Below the pieces are notes generated by a model. That model was not told where the DNA came from. It was given only the letters and a program-made list of their open reading frames with translations, and searched no databases. Positions 18,700-27,530 of a stretch of DNA of 64,000 nt are shown in pieces. Within the stretch, counting starts at the first letter, position 1; every line of letters starts with the position of its first letter. Where the stretch lies: assembly GCF_900168055.1 (NCBI RefSeq), contig NZ_FUYS01000002.1, positions 186,888 to 250,887 on the forward strand, in the 5' to 3' direction. Made by a program: the position numbers and the translations under genes. The stretch comes from Parapedobacter luteus. Lineage in GTDB: Bacteria; Bacteroidota; Bacteroidia; Sphingobacteriales; Sphingobacteriaceae.

Positions 18700-19525
18700 G
18701 ATACTTGTCAGTGCAGTTTTGCTGTACGTCGTATTCACCAAAATTGATCTCACCGGCGTGAGGTCGTTGGTGAGTACTTCCCGCTTTGGGTTCCTACTAC
18801 TCGCAGTAATAGCGTTTACCGCCTCGCAGTGGGTCTCGTCGCTCCGCCTGCTGATCTACTTTCATGCGAATGGGTTCTACCTAAATGCTGGAAGCAACCA
18901 CGCGCTGTACTTATTAGGTATGTTTTACAATTTTTTTATCCCCGGGGGGATCGGTGGGGATGCTTATAAAATATATGTACTCAATAGGCGGTTTGGGTGG
19001 GCGGTAAAACCGCTTACGTCCAGTGTATTAAATGACCGGCTATCCGGATTGGTGGCCATCGTGTTGTTGGTGTTGACTATAGGTGTTGTGTTGTTGCCGG
19101 GTATATGGAAACTCGCGGTACTGCCGGGCATTGCTATGACCATATGGATAGCCCGCCTTGTGCTCCATAAACTATTTCCGATGTTCGGGCGTATTTTTTT
19201 TAAAAGTTTGGGGTATTCCTTAGTGGTGCAGATGCTCCAACTGCTTTGTGTTTACCTGATGTTGGCAGCCTTTAAAGCAACAACGGCAAGTTTGGTGTAT
19301 TTTTTGGTATTCTTATTGAGCGCCATACTAAGTGTGGTGTCGTTTTCGGGGATTGGGGTGCGGGAATGGCTGTTTTTGCAGGCGTCTCAGCGATTTGACT
19401 TTGATCCTGAAGTGGCTGTTTCGGTGGCGCTATTATTCTCCTGCATGACCATATTGGTGTCGCTGTTTGGTATATGTTACCAGCTTGCAGGCACTCCCCT
19501 CAAGGCAATGGAGGAGGTGGAGTAG
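18662..19525 (+). CDS. YbhN/UPF0104 family membrane protein (LPG synthase TM domain)
   Basis: Integral membrane protein of the lysylphosphatidylglycerol-synthase transmembrane family, lacking the aminoacyl-transfer domain. I chose TTG at 18662 (LKKARKVVASLARIL), which gives a normal family N-terminus and 287 aa. An ATG at 18614 would add 16 residues and overlap the GT2 gene by 86 bases. Signature segments are NFFIPGGIGGDAYKIYVLNRRFG, DRLSGLVAIV and FSGIGVREWLFL. About seven to eight helices are visible. Such proteins often sit beside polyprenyl-phosphate glycosyltransferases and may help lipid translocation; this is inference. The 3' end overlaps a convergent gene by 26 bases. Confidence 0.82.
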   Translation: MKKARKVVASLARILVSAVLLYVVFTKIDLTGVRSLVSTSRFGFLLLAVIAFTASQWVSSLRLLIYFHANGFYLNAGSNHALYLLGMFYNFFIPGGIGGDAYKIYVLNRRFGWAVKPLTSSVLNDRLSGLVAIVLLVLTIGVVLLPGIWKLAVLPGIAMTIWIARLVLHKLFPMFGRIFFKSLGYSLVVQMLQLLCVYLMLAAFKATTASLVYFLVFLLSAILSVVSFSGIGVREWLFLQASQRFDFDPEVAVSVALLFSCMTILVSLFGICYQLAGTPLKAMEEVE

Positions 19526-20006
19526 GAGGCCCCTGGGAAATGGCGGCGTTTATGGCCCCCGGCTCGGTAGCAGCAGGCATCGCTTGTTGGTCAATCGGTT
19601 TTCGTACGATGCGCATCATAATAAAATAAATGCAGGATAGCCCCCAAGCGCCCCAGAATAAGTAGCCTCCGGAATGAAATCTCGCCTTCATTAACCGATG
19701 GGTGGTCGTCGTAAAATCAAGATAGGTGAAATAAGATCCGATAAGGCCGGCGATGAGAAATAGCAGGATGGTAATGAAAGCCATTCTTCCGCTCAGACGT
19801 ACCTTTACCAGCCATAATACGAAAATGAGCGCCAGTTGGATTGCAAAAAGCAATAATGCGATTTTCCACCATATCTTGAAAACGTTATATTGGCTGTACA
19901 ATACGCTGATACCCATCTTTCCGACAAATGACATCTGTGATATCAGCACGCCGGAAACAGTTGCAAGCAAGGCCTGTACAGCAATAAGTGTTCCTATTCC
20001 TTTCAT
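19500..20006 (-). CDS. Hypothetical membrane protein, proline-rich tail
   Basis: 168 aa with four hydrophobic segments (about residues 5-25, 45-68, 72-92 and 112-132) and a short cytoplasmic C-terminus ending in a proline stretch (PPTPPPPLP). I do not recognise a family with confidence. It follows the lipoprotein gene by 18 bases on the same strand and the two are likely cotranscribed. Its end overlaps the convergent YbhN-like gene by 26 bases; the overlap encodes the proline-rich tail, which may therefore be a recent extension. Confidence 0.7.
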   Translation of the reverse strand: MKGIGTLIAVQALLATVSGVLISQMSFVGKMGISVLYSQYNVFKIWWKIALLLFAIQLALIFVLWLVKVRLSGRMAFITILLFLIAGLIGSYFTYLDFTTTTHRLMKARFHSGGYLFWGAWGLSCIYFIMMRIVRKPIDQQAMPAATEPGAINAAISQGPPTPPPPLP

Positions 20007-20024
20007 CCTGTTGCTGGGAGTTTG

Positions 20025-20594
20025 CTATTTGGTGACGCCCCATCCCGTTTCTTTATTGAAGCGGAGTGTATAGGTCTTCTTAGTAAACGAAGCGTTGTTG
20101 TCGGCACCTTTTTTTGCAAAGTCCACGAAGTCTGTTTCGGTCTTTTTGAGTGTTACGGTTGCTTTCGCCCGGTTTTTGCCCGTCTGTTCAACAGCAATTC
20201 CACCGTCTTCGTCAAGCGTATATTCGACGGTCTTCACGGTTGCTTTCTTATCCGTCTTTTCAAGCACGAATGGGATGGACTTATTGGTCAACTTAACAAG
20301 GTATACGAAGGTGCTGTCTTTGGCCAGGAAACGCTTTCGCTCCTTAAGCAATTCGAGTGTCACATATCCTCCTTTTTCCAATTCTTTATACGTTGCCAGG
20401 AGATCGGCATCTGATTTTTGGTCGAATTTCACTTCGCCGTATTCCATTTCGGCGGTCTCAAACACGGGATTGGATTCCAGGTGATAAGTTACCTCACTTA
20501 GCGCCACCCGATCACTGATGGACTTATCACTGCCACAGGCGGCCCACAACAGCGTGAGGATCACAATTAGCGATTGATGCTTGACGATCATCAT
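20025..20594 (-). CDS. Hypothetical lipoprotein
   Basis: 189 aa with an N-terminal lipoprotein signal: MMIVKHQSLIVILTLLWAACG places a Cys at residue 20 after a hydrophobic stretch, followed by Gly-Ser-Asp. The mature part is soluble, rich in charged residues and beta-prone (KKTYTLRFNKETGWGVTK at the end). No family is recognised. A good promoter lies at 20614-20645, so the leader is only about 13 bases. The membrane-protein gene follows at 18 bases, suggesting a two-gene operon. Confidence 0.75.
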   Translation of the reverse strand: MMIVKHQSLIVILTLLWAACGSDKSISDRVALSEVTYHLESNPVFETAEMEYGEVKFDQKSDADLLATYKELEKGGYVTLELLKERKRFLAKDSTFVYLVKLTNKSIPFVLEKTDKKATVKTVEYTLDEDGGIAVEQTGKNRAKATVTLKKTETDFVDFAKKGADNNASFTKKTYTLRFNKETGWGVTK

Positions 20595-20613
20595 ATGCGG
20601 AAGATATCTTTGT

Positions 20614-20645
20614 CAAATATAGTATATTGCAAAAGTTATTCCAAT
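20614..20645 (-). promoter_or_regulatory. Promoter of the lipoprotein/membrane protein operon
   Basis: Minus-strand ATTG (20645-20642), 20-base spacer, TATATTTG (20621-20614). It matches the Bacteroidota consensus and lies 20 bases upstream of the start codon. Confidence 0.5.
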
Positions 20646-20656
20646 GTTGCAAAGCG

Positions 20657-22048
20657 CTATTGATAACCTAATAGCCGAAGTACCTGCTTGCTGTTCTGCT
20701 CTTCGCCGAACACTTCAAAATTGAACGTTTCGTCGCGGTTTCTCCGCACCAGTACATGCTTGGGCGAGGGGAGCAGACAGTGGTGGATGCCGCCATAACC
20801 GCTCAATACCTCTTGATATGCGCCAGTGTGAAAAAAGCCAAGATATTGCAATTTACGCGTTTTCGGCATGAACACGCTATTGATATGTGCCTCTTGGCTA
20901 TAATAATCTTGTCCGTCACACGTAATACCTCCCAAATTTACGCGCTCATATTCGGCGTCCCAGTTGTTGATCGGCAGTAAGATATACTTTTGGTTGAGCG
21001 CCCATACATCAGGTAAGTTAGTGATGAACGAACCATCCAGCATCAACCATTTTTCGCGGTCGTTTTGTTGCTTGCGGCCAATTACCTTATAGAGAATGCC
21101 GGAAGCTTCCGCAACGGTATACTTACCGAATTCGGTGATGATATCGGGTTCCATAACGTCATGCACTGCGCAGATTTGCTTGATACGGTTCACGATTTCA
21201 TTAACCATGTATTCATAATCGAAATCGTGCACCAAGGAATCCTTAAACGGCATGCCCCCGCCGATGTCAAGGGTGTCCAGGTCTGGGTTAATTTTTTTGA
21301 ACTTGCAGTAAAGTGTGACATACTTCTCCAGCTCATTCCAATAATAGGGGGTGTCCGATATGCCTGAATTAATAAAAAAATGGAGTAATTTGACCCTGAA
21401 ATTGGGATTGGGGGCAACTTTGTTGTTATAGAAGTCGAGGATATCCTCCAAACGGATACCCAACCGGGAAGTATAGAACGGTGAATCCGGCTGTTCCTCC
21501 GCTGCAATACGGATACCAAGGTTGCAGGGCTCTTCAAGCTCTACCTCGTCGTCATAGATATTAAACTCTTCTTTATTGTCCAATACGGGAATAATGTTCT
21601 TGTACCCATCGTGCAGCATATCGATAATGTACTGCTTATACTGATAGGTCTTGAATCCGTTGCAGATGACCGTAATATCCTTATTAACCACTCCTTTCTT
21701 CTCCAATGCATCGATCATGGGCATATCAAAAGCTGAGGAAGTCTCCAAGTGGATGTCATTTTTCAATGCTTCTTCCACCACATGCTTGAAATGCGAACTT
21801 TTCGTGCAATAGCAATATTTGTAGGTGCCGCGATAGTTGTGTTTCAATATCGCCGTTTGAAATAATATCTTGGCTTGCTGTATCTTCTTACTGATAATGG
21901 GTAGGTAGGTGAAACGCAACGGCGTTCCATATGTCTCAATCATTTCCATCAGATTGAGATCATGGAAGTACAGCTCGTCGTCTATGATTTCAAACCCATC
22001 CTGAGGGAAACCTACGCTTAGGTCAAGAAATTCCTGATAGCTCTGCAT
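20657..22048 (-). CDS. speA: Biosynthetic arginine decarboxylase, Bacteroidota type
   Basis: PLP-dependent decarboxylase of fold III (alanine racemase/ODC fold), 463 aa, making agmatine from arginine for polyamine synthesis in the cytoplasm. The pyridoxal Lys lies in CYCTKSSHFKHV (~residue 81), the family KANS/KxxxH position. DTLDIGGGMPFKDS (~243) is the glycine-rich phosphate-binding loop. EFGKYTVAEASGILYKV and the C-terminal GAYQEVLSGYGGIHHCLLP carry active-site residues. It is much shorter than E. coli SpeA (658 aa), as expected for this subfamily. It is divergent from argS; both consume arginine. A hairpin lies near the predicted 5' end of the mRNA (22106-22141). Confidence 0.88.
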   Translation of the reverse strand: MQSYQEFLDLSVGFPQDGFEIIDDELYFHDLNLMEMIETYGTPLRFTYLPIISKKIQQAKILFQTAILKHNYRGTYKYCYCTKSSHFKHVVEEALKNDIHLETSSAFDMPMIDALEKKGVVNKDITVICNGFKTYQYKQYIIDMLHDGYKNIIPVLDNKEEFNIYDDEVELEEPCNLGIRIAAEEQPDSPFYTSRLGIRLEDILDFYNNKVAPNPNFRVKLLHFFINSGISDTPYYWNELEKYVTLYCKFKKINPDLDTLDIGGGMPFKDSLVHDFDYEYMVNEIVNRIKQICAVHDVMEPDIITEFGKYTVAEASGILYKVIGRKQQNDREKWLMLDGSFITNLPDVWALNQKYILLPINNWDAEYERVNLGGITCDGQDYYSQEAHINSVFMPKTRKLQYLGFFHTGAYQEVLSGYGGIHHCLLPSPKHVLVRRNRDETFNFEVFGEEQNSKQVLRLLGYQ

Positions 22049-22105
22049 TTTTTGTATATTTTTCTTCTAAATAATCGTCTGCGTTTCAATGGCAGAGGCG
22101 AATTG

Positions 22106-22141
22106 GACAAACATCAATTTGCATATGATGGCCTGTTTGTC
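22106..22141 (-). promoter_or_regulatory. Stem-loop at the 5' end of the speA transcript
   Basis: Inverted repeat GACAAACA (22106-22113) / TGTTTGTC (22134-22141) with an inner CATCA/TGATG pairing option. It starts within a few bases of the predicted speA transcript start and could protect the mRNA or bind a regulator. Confidence 0.4.
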
Positions 22142-22150
22142 TAAGTTTGG

Positions 22151-22158
22151 CAAAGATA
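22151..22158 (-). promoter_or_regulatory. speA promoter -7 box
   Basis: TATCTTTG on the minus strand matches TAnnTTTG; the predicted start is near 22145, about 97 bases before the speA ATG. No clear TTTG at the upstream position. Confidence 0.4.
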
Positions 22159-22192
22159 TATTTTCGCTACGAAACGATGTATATATCTAATG

Positions 22193-22200
22193 TAAATTTG
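22193..22200 (+). promoter_or_regulatory. argS promoter -7 box
   Basis: TAAATTTG matches TAnnTTTG; predicted start near 22206, giving a leader of about 40 bases to the argS ATG. No clear upstream TTTG. Confidence 0.4.
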
Positions 22201-22245
22201 CGATTTCGCATATCAATGCTAAGAAATTAATGCTTAAATACTTAC

Positions 22246-24030
22246 ATGGTCAATACGATACTACAACAGCTTATTTATCATACCCAGCAGGCAGTCAAAG
22301 CCTTATATGACTCCGATATCCCGGAAAATCAGCTAACAATACAAGAAACGCGGAAAGAATTTGAGGGGCAGCTAACCATTGTTGTGTTTCCAATCACGCG
22401 GTTTTCCAAAAAATCTCCGGAAGTCACAGGTGCCGAAATTGGCGCGTACCTAAAGGAACAGCTTCCCGAACTAGCCGCGTTTAACACCATCAAGGGCTTT
22501 CTCAACCTTAGCTTGTCTGACGCGTACTGGACCGATGTGTTTAAAACACACATTATTGGGGAAAGTTTTGGTAAATTTCCTTCAAACGGAAGCAAGGTAA
22601 TGGTCGAATATTCATCGCCAAACACCAACAAGCCGTTACACTTGGGACACATCCGTAATAACCTGCTGGGTTATTCGGTTGCTGAAATACTGAAAGCATA
22701 CGGGTATGAGGTTATCAAGGCTAACCTCGTGAACGACCGCGGTATCCATATCTGCAAATCGATGTTGGCCTGGCAGCGGTGGGGGAACGGAGAAACACCC
22801 GAAAGCAGTGGATTAAAAGGGGATCACCTCGTAGGCAAATATTATGTACAGTTTGATAAGGCATATAAACAAGAGATAGACGAATTGATGTCGCAAGGCT
22901 TCAGCGAAGAGGAAGCCAAGAAACAAGCACCTATCATCCGCGAAGCGCAGGCAATGCTCCAACGATGGGAGGCCGGCGACGAATCGGTGATTACGTTGTG
23001 GAAGTTGATGAACGGTTGGGTATACGCTGGATTCGAGCAGACATACGACCGCCTTGGCGTAGATTTCGATAAATACTATTACGAATCTGATACCTACCTT
23101 CTCGGTAAGGATATCATTCAAGAAGGGTTGGACAAAGGGGTGTTTTTCAGGAAGGCTGACAACTCCGTATGGATAGACCTGACAGGGGATGGGCTGGATG
23201 AAAAGTTGGTACTGAGAGGGGACGGCACGTCTGTCTACATAACACAGGACTTAGGTACTGCCCAGTTGAAATATAATGACTTCCAAATGGACGAATCCAT
23301 CTATGTTGTGGGGAATGAACAGGATTATCATTTCAAGGTGCTTTTCCTGATTTTCCAAAAGCTGGGTAAGCCATGGGCTTCCGGCCTATTCCACTTGTCA
23401 TATGGCATGGTCGACCTGCCATCCGGCAAAATGAAATCACGTGAAGGCACGGTGGTTGATGCTGATGACCTGATGGACGAGATGTATCAAACCGCCAAAA
23501 AACGGACGGAAGAATTGGGAAAAACAGAAGGGCTGTCCGATACGGAAAAGGAGTATCTCTACCATATCATCGGTATGGGCGCATTAAAGTACTTCCTGCT
23601 TAAAGTGGAACCAAAAAAGCGATTGCTCTTTGATCCCAACGAATCAATCGATTTTCAAGGACATACCGGGCCGTTTATCCAATATACTCACGCACGGATC
23701 AAATCGGTACTGACTAAAGGGGCTTATTCATTGGATACGCCATTAGTGATGCCTGCAACGCTAGCTTCCAGCGAGCGCGACTTGATTCAGCTGTTGTATA
23801 ATTATCCGGTTATCATCGAAGCGTCGGCTAAGGAGTTCAGCCCAGCACAATTGGCCAACTATTGCTATGAAGTCGCCAAGCAATATAACAAATTTTACCA
23901 TGAGGAATCTATTCTTAAGGCCGATGAAGAGGAATTGCGGGTGTTCAGGCTACATCTATCGTCAGCTACGGCCCGTATACTTGCAGGAGGCATGAAATTG
24001 TTGGGAATTGCGGTTCCAGAGCGAATGTGA
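22246..24030 (+). CDS. argS: Arginyl-tRNA synthetase
   Basis: Class Ia aminoacyl-tRNA synthetase charging tRNA-Arg, 594 aa. Parts in order: N-terminal Add-1 tRNA-recognition domain (to ~residue 95); Rossmann catalytic domain with VEYSSPNTNKPLHLGHIRN (HLGH is the HIGH motif, ~residue 132); KMKSREGTVV in the KMSKS position (~400); and a helical anticodon-binding domain with the usual C-terminus LLGIAVPERM. The stop overlaps the next start (TGATG at 24028-24032), so the oxidoreductase downstream is translationally coupled. Confidence 0.97.
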   Translation: MVNTILQQLIYHTQQAVKALYDSDIPENQLTIQETRKEFEGQLTIVVFPITRFSKKSPEVTGAEIGAYLKEQLPELAAFNTIKGFLNLSLSDAYWTDVFKTHIIGESFGKFPSNGSKVMVEYSSPNTNKPLHLGHIRNNLLGYSVAEILKAYGYEVIKANLVNDRGIHICKSMLAWQRWGNGETPESSGLKGDHLVGKYYVQFDKAYKQEIDELMSQGFSEEEAKKQAPIIREAQAMLQRWEAGDESVITLWKLMNGWVYAGFEQTYDRLGVDFDKYYYESDTYLLGKDIIQEGLDKGVFFRKADNSVWIDLTGDGLDEKLVLRGDGTSVYITQDLGTAQLKYNDFQMDESIYVVGNEQDYHFKVLFLIFQKLGKPWASGLFHLSYGMVDLPSGKMKSREGTVVDADDLMDEMYQTAKKRTEELGKTEGLSDTEKEYLYHIIGMGALKYFLLKVEPKKRLLFDPNESIDFQGHTGPFIQYTHARIKSVLTKGAYSLDTPLVMPATLASSERDLIQLLYNYPVIIEASAKEFSPAQLANYCYEVAKQYNKFYHEESILKADEEELRVFRLHLSSATARILAGGMKLLGIAVPERM

Positions 24031-25094
24031 TGGCAAGCGAGGTTAACGTTGGACTTATCGGCTTTGGTATGGCGGGGCAAGTGTTTCATGCCCCAGTCAT
24101 TACGGCTATCGACGGTTTGCGGTTGCGTAGTGTAAGTGCTCGCAAGCCGGAGCAACAAAAAGTGCTGCAAGAACGGTATCCCGGGGTAGCCGTTGTGGCA
24201 CATGCGGATGACATCATCCATGATGATGACATAGATTTGGTCGTGGTGGCTACTTCGAACGACGTGCATTATACACTCGCCAAAGCTGCATTGCTCGCCG
24301 GCAAACATGTAGTGGTAGAGAAGCCTTTTACCAATACCGCAGCGGAGGCGGATGAACTGATAACGTTGGCCAAGGAGCGAGGGTTGCTGCTCAGCGTGCA
24401 CCACAATGCCCGCTGGAACAGCGATTTCCTGACAGTCAAAAAGGTGATGGAAAGTGGCCGACTAGGTCGGCTGGTTTCCTTTGAAGCGCGATATGACCGG
24501 TTCCGTAATACGCTTAGGGAAGGTGCCTGGCGTGAGGCCGGACTGCCCGGATCGGGTATTCTCTACGACTTGGGCGCACATCTTATCGATCAGTCCCTTC
24601 AACTGTTTGGAACCCCCGAAGCCATCAATGCCGATCTGCGCAAGCAGCGGCCTGGTGCACAGGCGGTGGATGACTTTGAACTTATCCTTCACTACCCGCA
24701 ACTCAAGGTGTCGTTGAAAGGTGCGATGCTTGTAAAGGAGCCGTCGCCGCGCTATGCGCTGTATGGTTTGAACGGAGCTTTTGTAAAATACGGTGTGGAT
24801 CCTCAGGAAGCAGCCCTCAAAGCAGGGGAATCACCTCGTGGGAATCCCGATTGGGGGAGGGAATCCAGTGACATATGGGGAAAACTGAATGTACTTCAAG
24901 CCGGTACGGATATCATTGAATATATCGAAAGTGAGCGCGGTAACTATCCAGCGTTTTACCGGAATATCTGGGCCGCCGTTTTGGGTCGGCAAACACTTGC
25001 TGTAAAGCCCGAAGAGGCACGTAACGTTATCCGTATCATAGAGCTGGCTGAAAAAAGTTGGATGGAGCGGCGAACGGTGGATTTTAACTTATAG
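24030..25094 (+). CDS. Gfo/Idh/MocA family oxidoreductase
   Basis: NAD(P)-dependent oxidoreductase of 354 aa from ATG 24030. The Rossmann domain starts VGLIGFGMAGQVFHAPVI (GxGxxG). The EKP motif is in VVVEKPFTNTAAEADEL (~residue 95), with the catalytic Lys, and the second domain has GSGILYDLGAHLIDQSLQLFG with the conserved GxHxxD-like pattern. It most resembles the scyllo-inositol/YvaA-type branch. Substrate is probably a sugar or cyclitol, unproven. It is coupled to argS by a 1-base stop/start overlap, an odd partner that may only share expression level. Confidence 0.9.
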   Translation: MASEVNVGLIGFGMAGQVFHAPVITAIDGLRLRSVSARKPEQQKVLQERYPGVAVVAHADDIIHDDDIDLVVVATSNDVHYTLAKAALLAGKHVVVEKPFTNTAAEADELITLAKERGLLLSVHHNARWNSDFLTVKKVMESGRLGRLVSFEARYDRFRNTLREGAWREAGLPGSGILYDLGAHLIDQSLQLFGTPEAINADLRKQRPGAQAVDDFELILHYPQLKVSLKGAMLVKEPSPRYALYGLNGAFVKYGVDPQEAALKAGESPRGNPDWGRESSDIWGKLNVLQAGTDIIEYIESERGNYPAFYRNIWAAVLGRQTLAVKPEEARNVIRIIELAEKSWMERRTVDFNL

Positions 25095-25101
25095 CTTACA
25101 A

Positions 25102-26307
25102 TTGCTTGTGGATAAACAATACGATGCCATTATTGTCGGTGGTGGGGCTTGCGGCTTGATGTGCGCCGTACAAGCGGGCATGCGTGGCAGGCATACATTG
25201 GTATTGGAACGTAATGACCGTCCGGGGGCGAAGATACTCATATCAGGTGGGGGGCGGTGCAACTATACCAACTTACATACATCGGCGGCGAACTTTGTGT
25301 CGGCCAATCCGGCATTCGCCGATCAAGTGTTTGCGAGGTGGACGGTGGCCGATACCGTTGCCTTTTTTGAACAGCAGGGAATTATCGGGAAGGAGAAAAA
25401 ACTGGGCCAGCTTTTTCCCGTAAGTGATAGCGCCAAAGATGTGGTACGGGCTTTCGCCAGATTGATTCAACGGCACGGGCAGGCGCTGAACCTGAATAGT
25501 CAGGTCCTATCCGTTGCCAGAACACCGGACGGCATGTTTGAGGTAAGCTATGAACATGAGGGGAAGCTGAAACAAGCGAAAGCGAAGGCGGTGGTCATCG
25601 CGAGCGGGGGGCTGCCGGTGGCAAAGTTGGGAGCCAGTGACTTTGCATTGCGTACTGCACGCCAGTTTGGCTTGGACATCGTGCCTGTAGCTCCAGCGTT
25701 GGTGCCGTTGGCCATTACGGGAAAAAATGCCGAATGGTTTGCTTCGCTTTCGGGCAACAGCGTTTTCTGCCGCGTCGCCAATGAACGCATCAGCTTTGAA
25801 GAGAATATACTATTTACCCATTGGGGACTAAGCGGTCCGGCGATATTGCAGATTTCATCGTACTGGCGGCCAGGCGAGACCATTGCAATCGATTTGTTGC
25901 CCCATTTCTCCATCGAACGATTGATAAAGGATGAACGGGAGGCAGGAGGGAGGCGGTTAGTTTCGCAAGTGCTCGGCAATTTCTACTCCCGTAGGCTGGT
26001 GGAAGCGTTCGGTAGATTTCTGCCGATCGATACAAAAATCGCGTCATTGGGAAAGACAGATTCCAAGCGGATCGCAGAAACGATCCATCGGTTCGTCGTA
26101 AGGCCAGCGGGCGACAAGGGGTACGACAAGGCAGAGGTAATGCGCGGTGGAGTGGCCGTAGACGAATTGAACCCGCAAACCTTGGAAGCAAAGAAAGTAG
26201 CCGGATTGTATTTCGGCGGCGAATGCGTAGACATGACGGGATGGCTGGGGGGGTACAATTTTCAGTGGGCTTGGGCAAGTGGATATGTGATCGCGCAAGC
26301 AATTTGA
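25102..26307 (+). CDS. HI0933/BaiN-family flavoprotein
   Basis: FAD-binding oxidoreductase of the HI0933 family, 401 aa. The N-terminal dinucleotide fold has YDAIIVGGGACGLMCAVQAG and VLERNDRPGAKILISGGGRCNYTN, a family signature. The C-terminus GLYFGGECVDMTGWLGGYNFQWAWASG closes the FAD site. There is no ATG near the expected N-terminus: the frame opens with TTG at 25102, and GTG at 25108 is an alternative. The gene is 7 bases after the oxidoreductase and 19 bases before the GH76 gene. The physiological substrate is unknown for most of this family. Confidence 0.92.
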   Translation: MLVDKQYDAIIVGGGACGLMCAVQAGMRGRHTLVLERNDRPGAKILISGGGRCNYTNLHTSAANFVSANPAFADQVFARWTVADTVAFFEQQGIIGKEKKLGQLFPVSDSAKDVVRAFARLIQRHGQALNLNSQVLSVARTPDGMFEVSYEHEGKLKQAKAKAVVIASGGLPVAKLGASDFALRTARQFGLDIVPVAPALVPLAITGKNAEWFASLSGNSVFCRVANERISFEENILFTHWGLSGPAILQISSYWRPGETIAIDLLPHFSIERLIKDEREAGGRRLVSQVLGNFYSRRLVEAFGRFLPIDTKIASLGKTDSKRIAETIHRFVVRPAGDKGYDKAEVMRGGVAVDELNPQTLEAKKVAGLYFGGECVDMTGWLGGYNFQWAWASGYVIAQAI

Positions 26308-26326
26308 TAAAAAAAATTATATCGTC

Positions 26327-27439
26327 ATGATGTTTTTGAAATCTTTGATACTTGTTGGGCATCTTTTGACTTGCTCGAAGCAAGGAGCGGAAAACCGTGG
26401 TATTGACTACTGGGCTGCGCTGGCAGATTCGCTGCAGCAATCCACCTACACGACCTATCTATCCGCTAATGGCAATTATTACATTCAAGACAACGCGGGA
26501 GACACCACGTTCCACTATTGGTGGAATGCGCATGCCCTCGATGTGCTGGTGGATGGCTTTTTGCGTACAAAAGACAGTACGTATCTTATACGGGCAAAAC
26601 GGCTGTTGAGCGGAATGCATGAAACCAACGGCAGCCGATACCCGAATGTGTTTTACGACGATATGCTGTGGCTGGCGTTGGCGAGCTTAAGAGCGTATGA
26701 AGCCGGAGGAGATCCCGTGTTTCTCGATGCCGTAAATATTCTTTGGTCTGATATCCAAACGGGTATCAACCCGCATCAAGGCGGTGGTGTGGCATGGCGG
26801 AAAGACCAACGAGCCTATAAAAATACACCGGCAAATGCGCCGGCAATTATACTGGCATGCCGGCTATACCAGCATTTTGGACGAGCATCGGATCTTCAGA
26901 CAGCTATCGCTCTCTATGACTGGCTGAAAGCCACACTCGTGGATCCGGTATCCGGAGTGGTATGGGATGGCATTAACCGGCAGGGGGATGGCCGCATTGA
27001 CAAAGATTGGCTTTTTACTTATAACCAAGGTGTCTTTTTGGGAGCTGCTCATGCGCTTTATGAGGTGACCAACAAGCGAACTTATCTGGATGATGCCCGC
27101 TGCACTGCGGATGCATCGCTCAAAAGCAGCGTCATTTCGCCCAATGGTATACTTCGTTATGAGGGGCAGGGCGATGGAGGATTATTTAAAGGTATTTTTG
27201 TTCGCTACCTTGCGCGACTTGCCCAAGATACGGTTGTACCGGCAGGTAAACGGGATGAATATGTCCAATTTATCGGTGCAAACGCGTCGGCCGTGGCGGG
27301 CCAAGCATTAATAAGACCGCAACTGTTGGTAGGGCCAGATTGGAATAGATTGCACCATGGTGTGGTGGACCTGTCCGCTCAATTAAGCGGCTTGATGTTG
27401 ATAGAGGCCCAAGCTTACCTCGGAAGAAAAAATAATTAG
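26327..27439 (+). CDS. Glycoside hydrolase family 76 (alpha-1,6-mannanase-like)
   Basis: Secreted or membrane-anchored GH76 enzyme, 370 aa. The signal region MMFLKSLILVGHLLTCSK is short, with Cys at 16 in a weak lipobox (LLTC). The (alpha/alpha)6 barrel has YDDMLWLALASLRAYE (~residue 108) with the paired catalytic Asp residues of GH76. TTFHYWWNAHALDVLVDGF and FTYNQGVFLGAAHALYE (~230) are further family blocks. Known members cleave alpha-1,6-mannan backbones such as fungal cell-wall mannan. It is the last gene of the argS operon and lies before a sugar permease, but no SusC/D pair is near. Confidence 0.87.
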   Translation: MMFLKSLILVGHLLTCSKQGAENRGIDYWAALADSLQQSTYTTYLSANGNYYIQDNAGDTTFHYWWNAHALDVLVDGFLRTKDSTYLIRAKRLLSGMHETNGSRYPNVFYDDMLWLALASLRAYEAGGDPVFLDAVNILWSDIQTGINPHQGGGVAWRKDQRAYKNTPANAPAIILACRLYQHFGRASDLQTAIALYDWLKATLVDPVSGVVWDGINRQGDGRIDKDWLFTYNQGVFLGAAHALYEVTNKRTYLDDARCTADASLKSSVISPNGILRYEGQGDGGLFKGIFVRYLARLAQDTVVPAGKRDEYVQFIGANASAVAGQALIRPQLLVGPDWNRLHHGVVDLSAQLSGLMLIEAQAYLGRKNN

Positions 27440-27469
27440 CTTTTTCTTTCGGATAGCTAAAACGGTTTA

Positions 27470-27477
27470 TATATTTG
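27470..27477 (+). promoter_or_regulatory. Promoter -7 box of the FucP-like permease gene
   Basis: TATATTTG, a TAnnTTTG match, 53 bases upstream of the start codon; the -33 region is only CTTT. Confidence 0.4.
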
Positions 27478-27530
27478 GCAGGTCGTAATGCGTTATGGCT
27501 TTGACCGAGCTGATTTAACCTTAAAATTGC

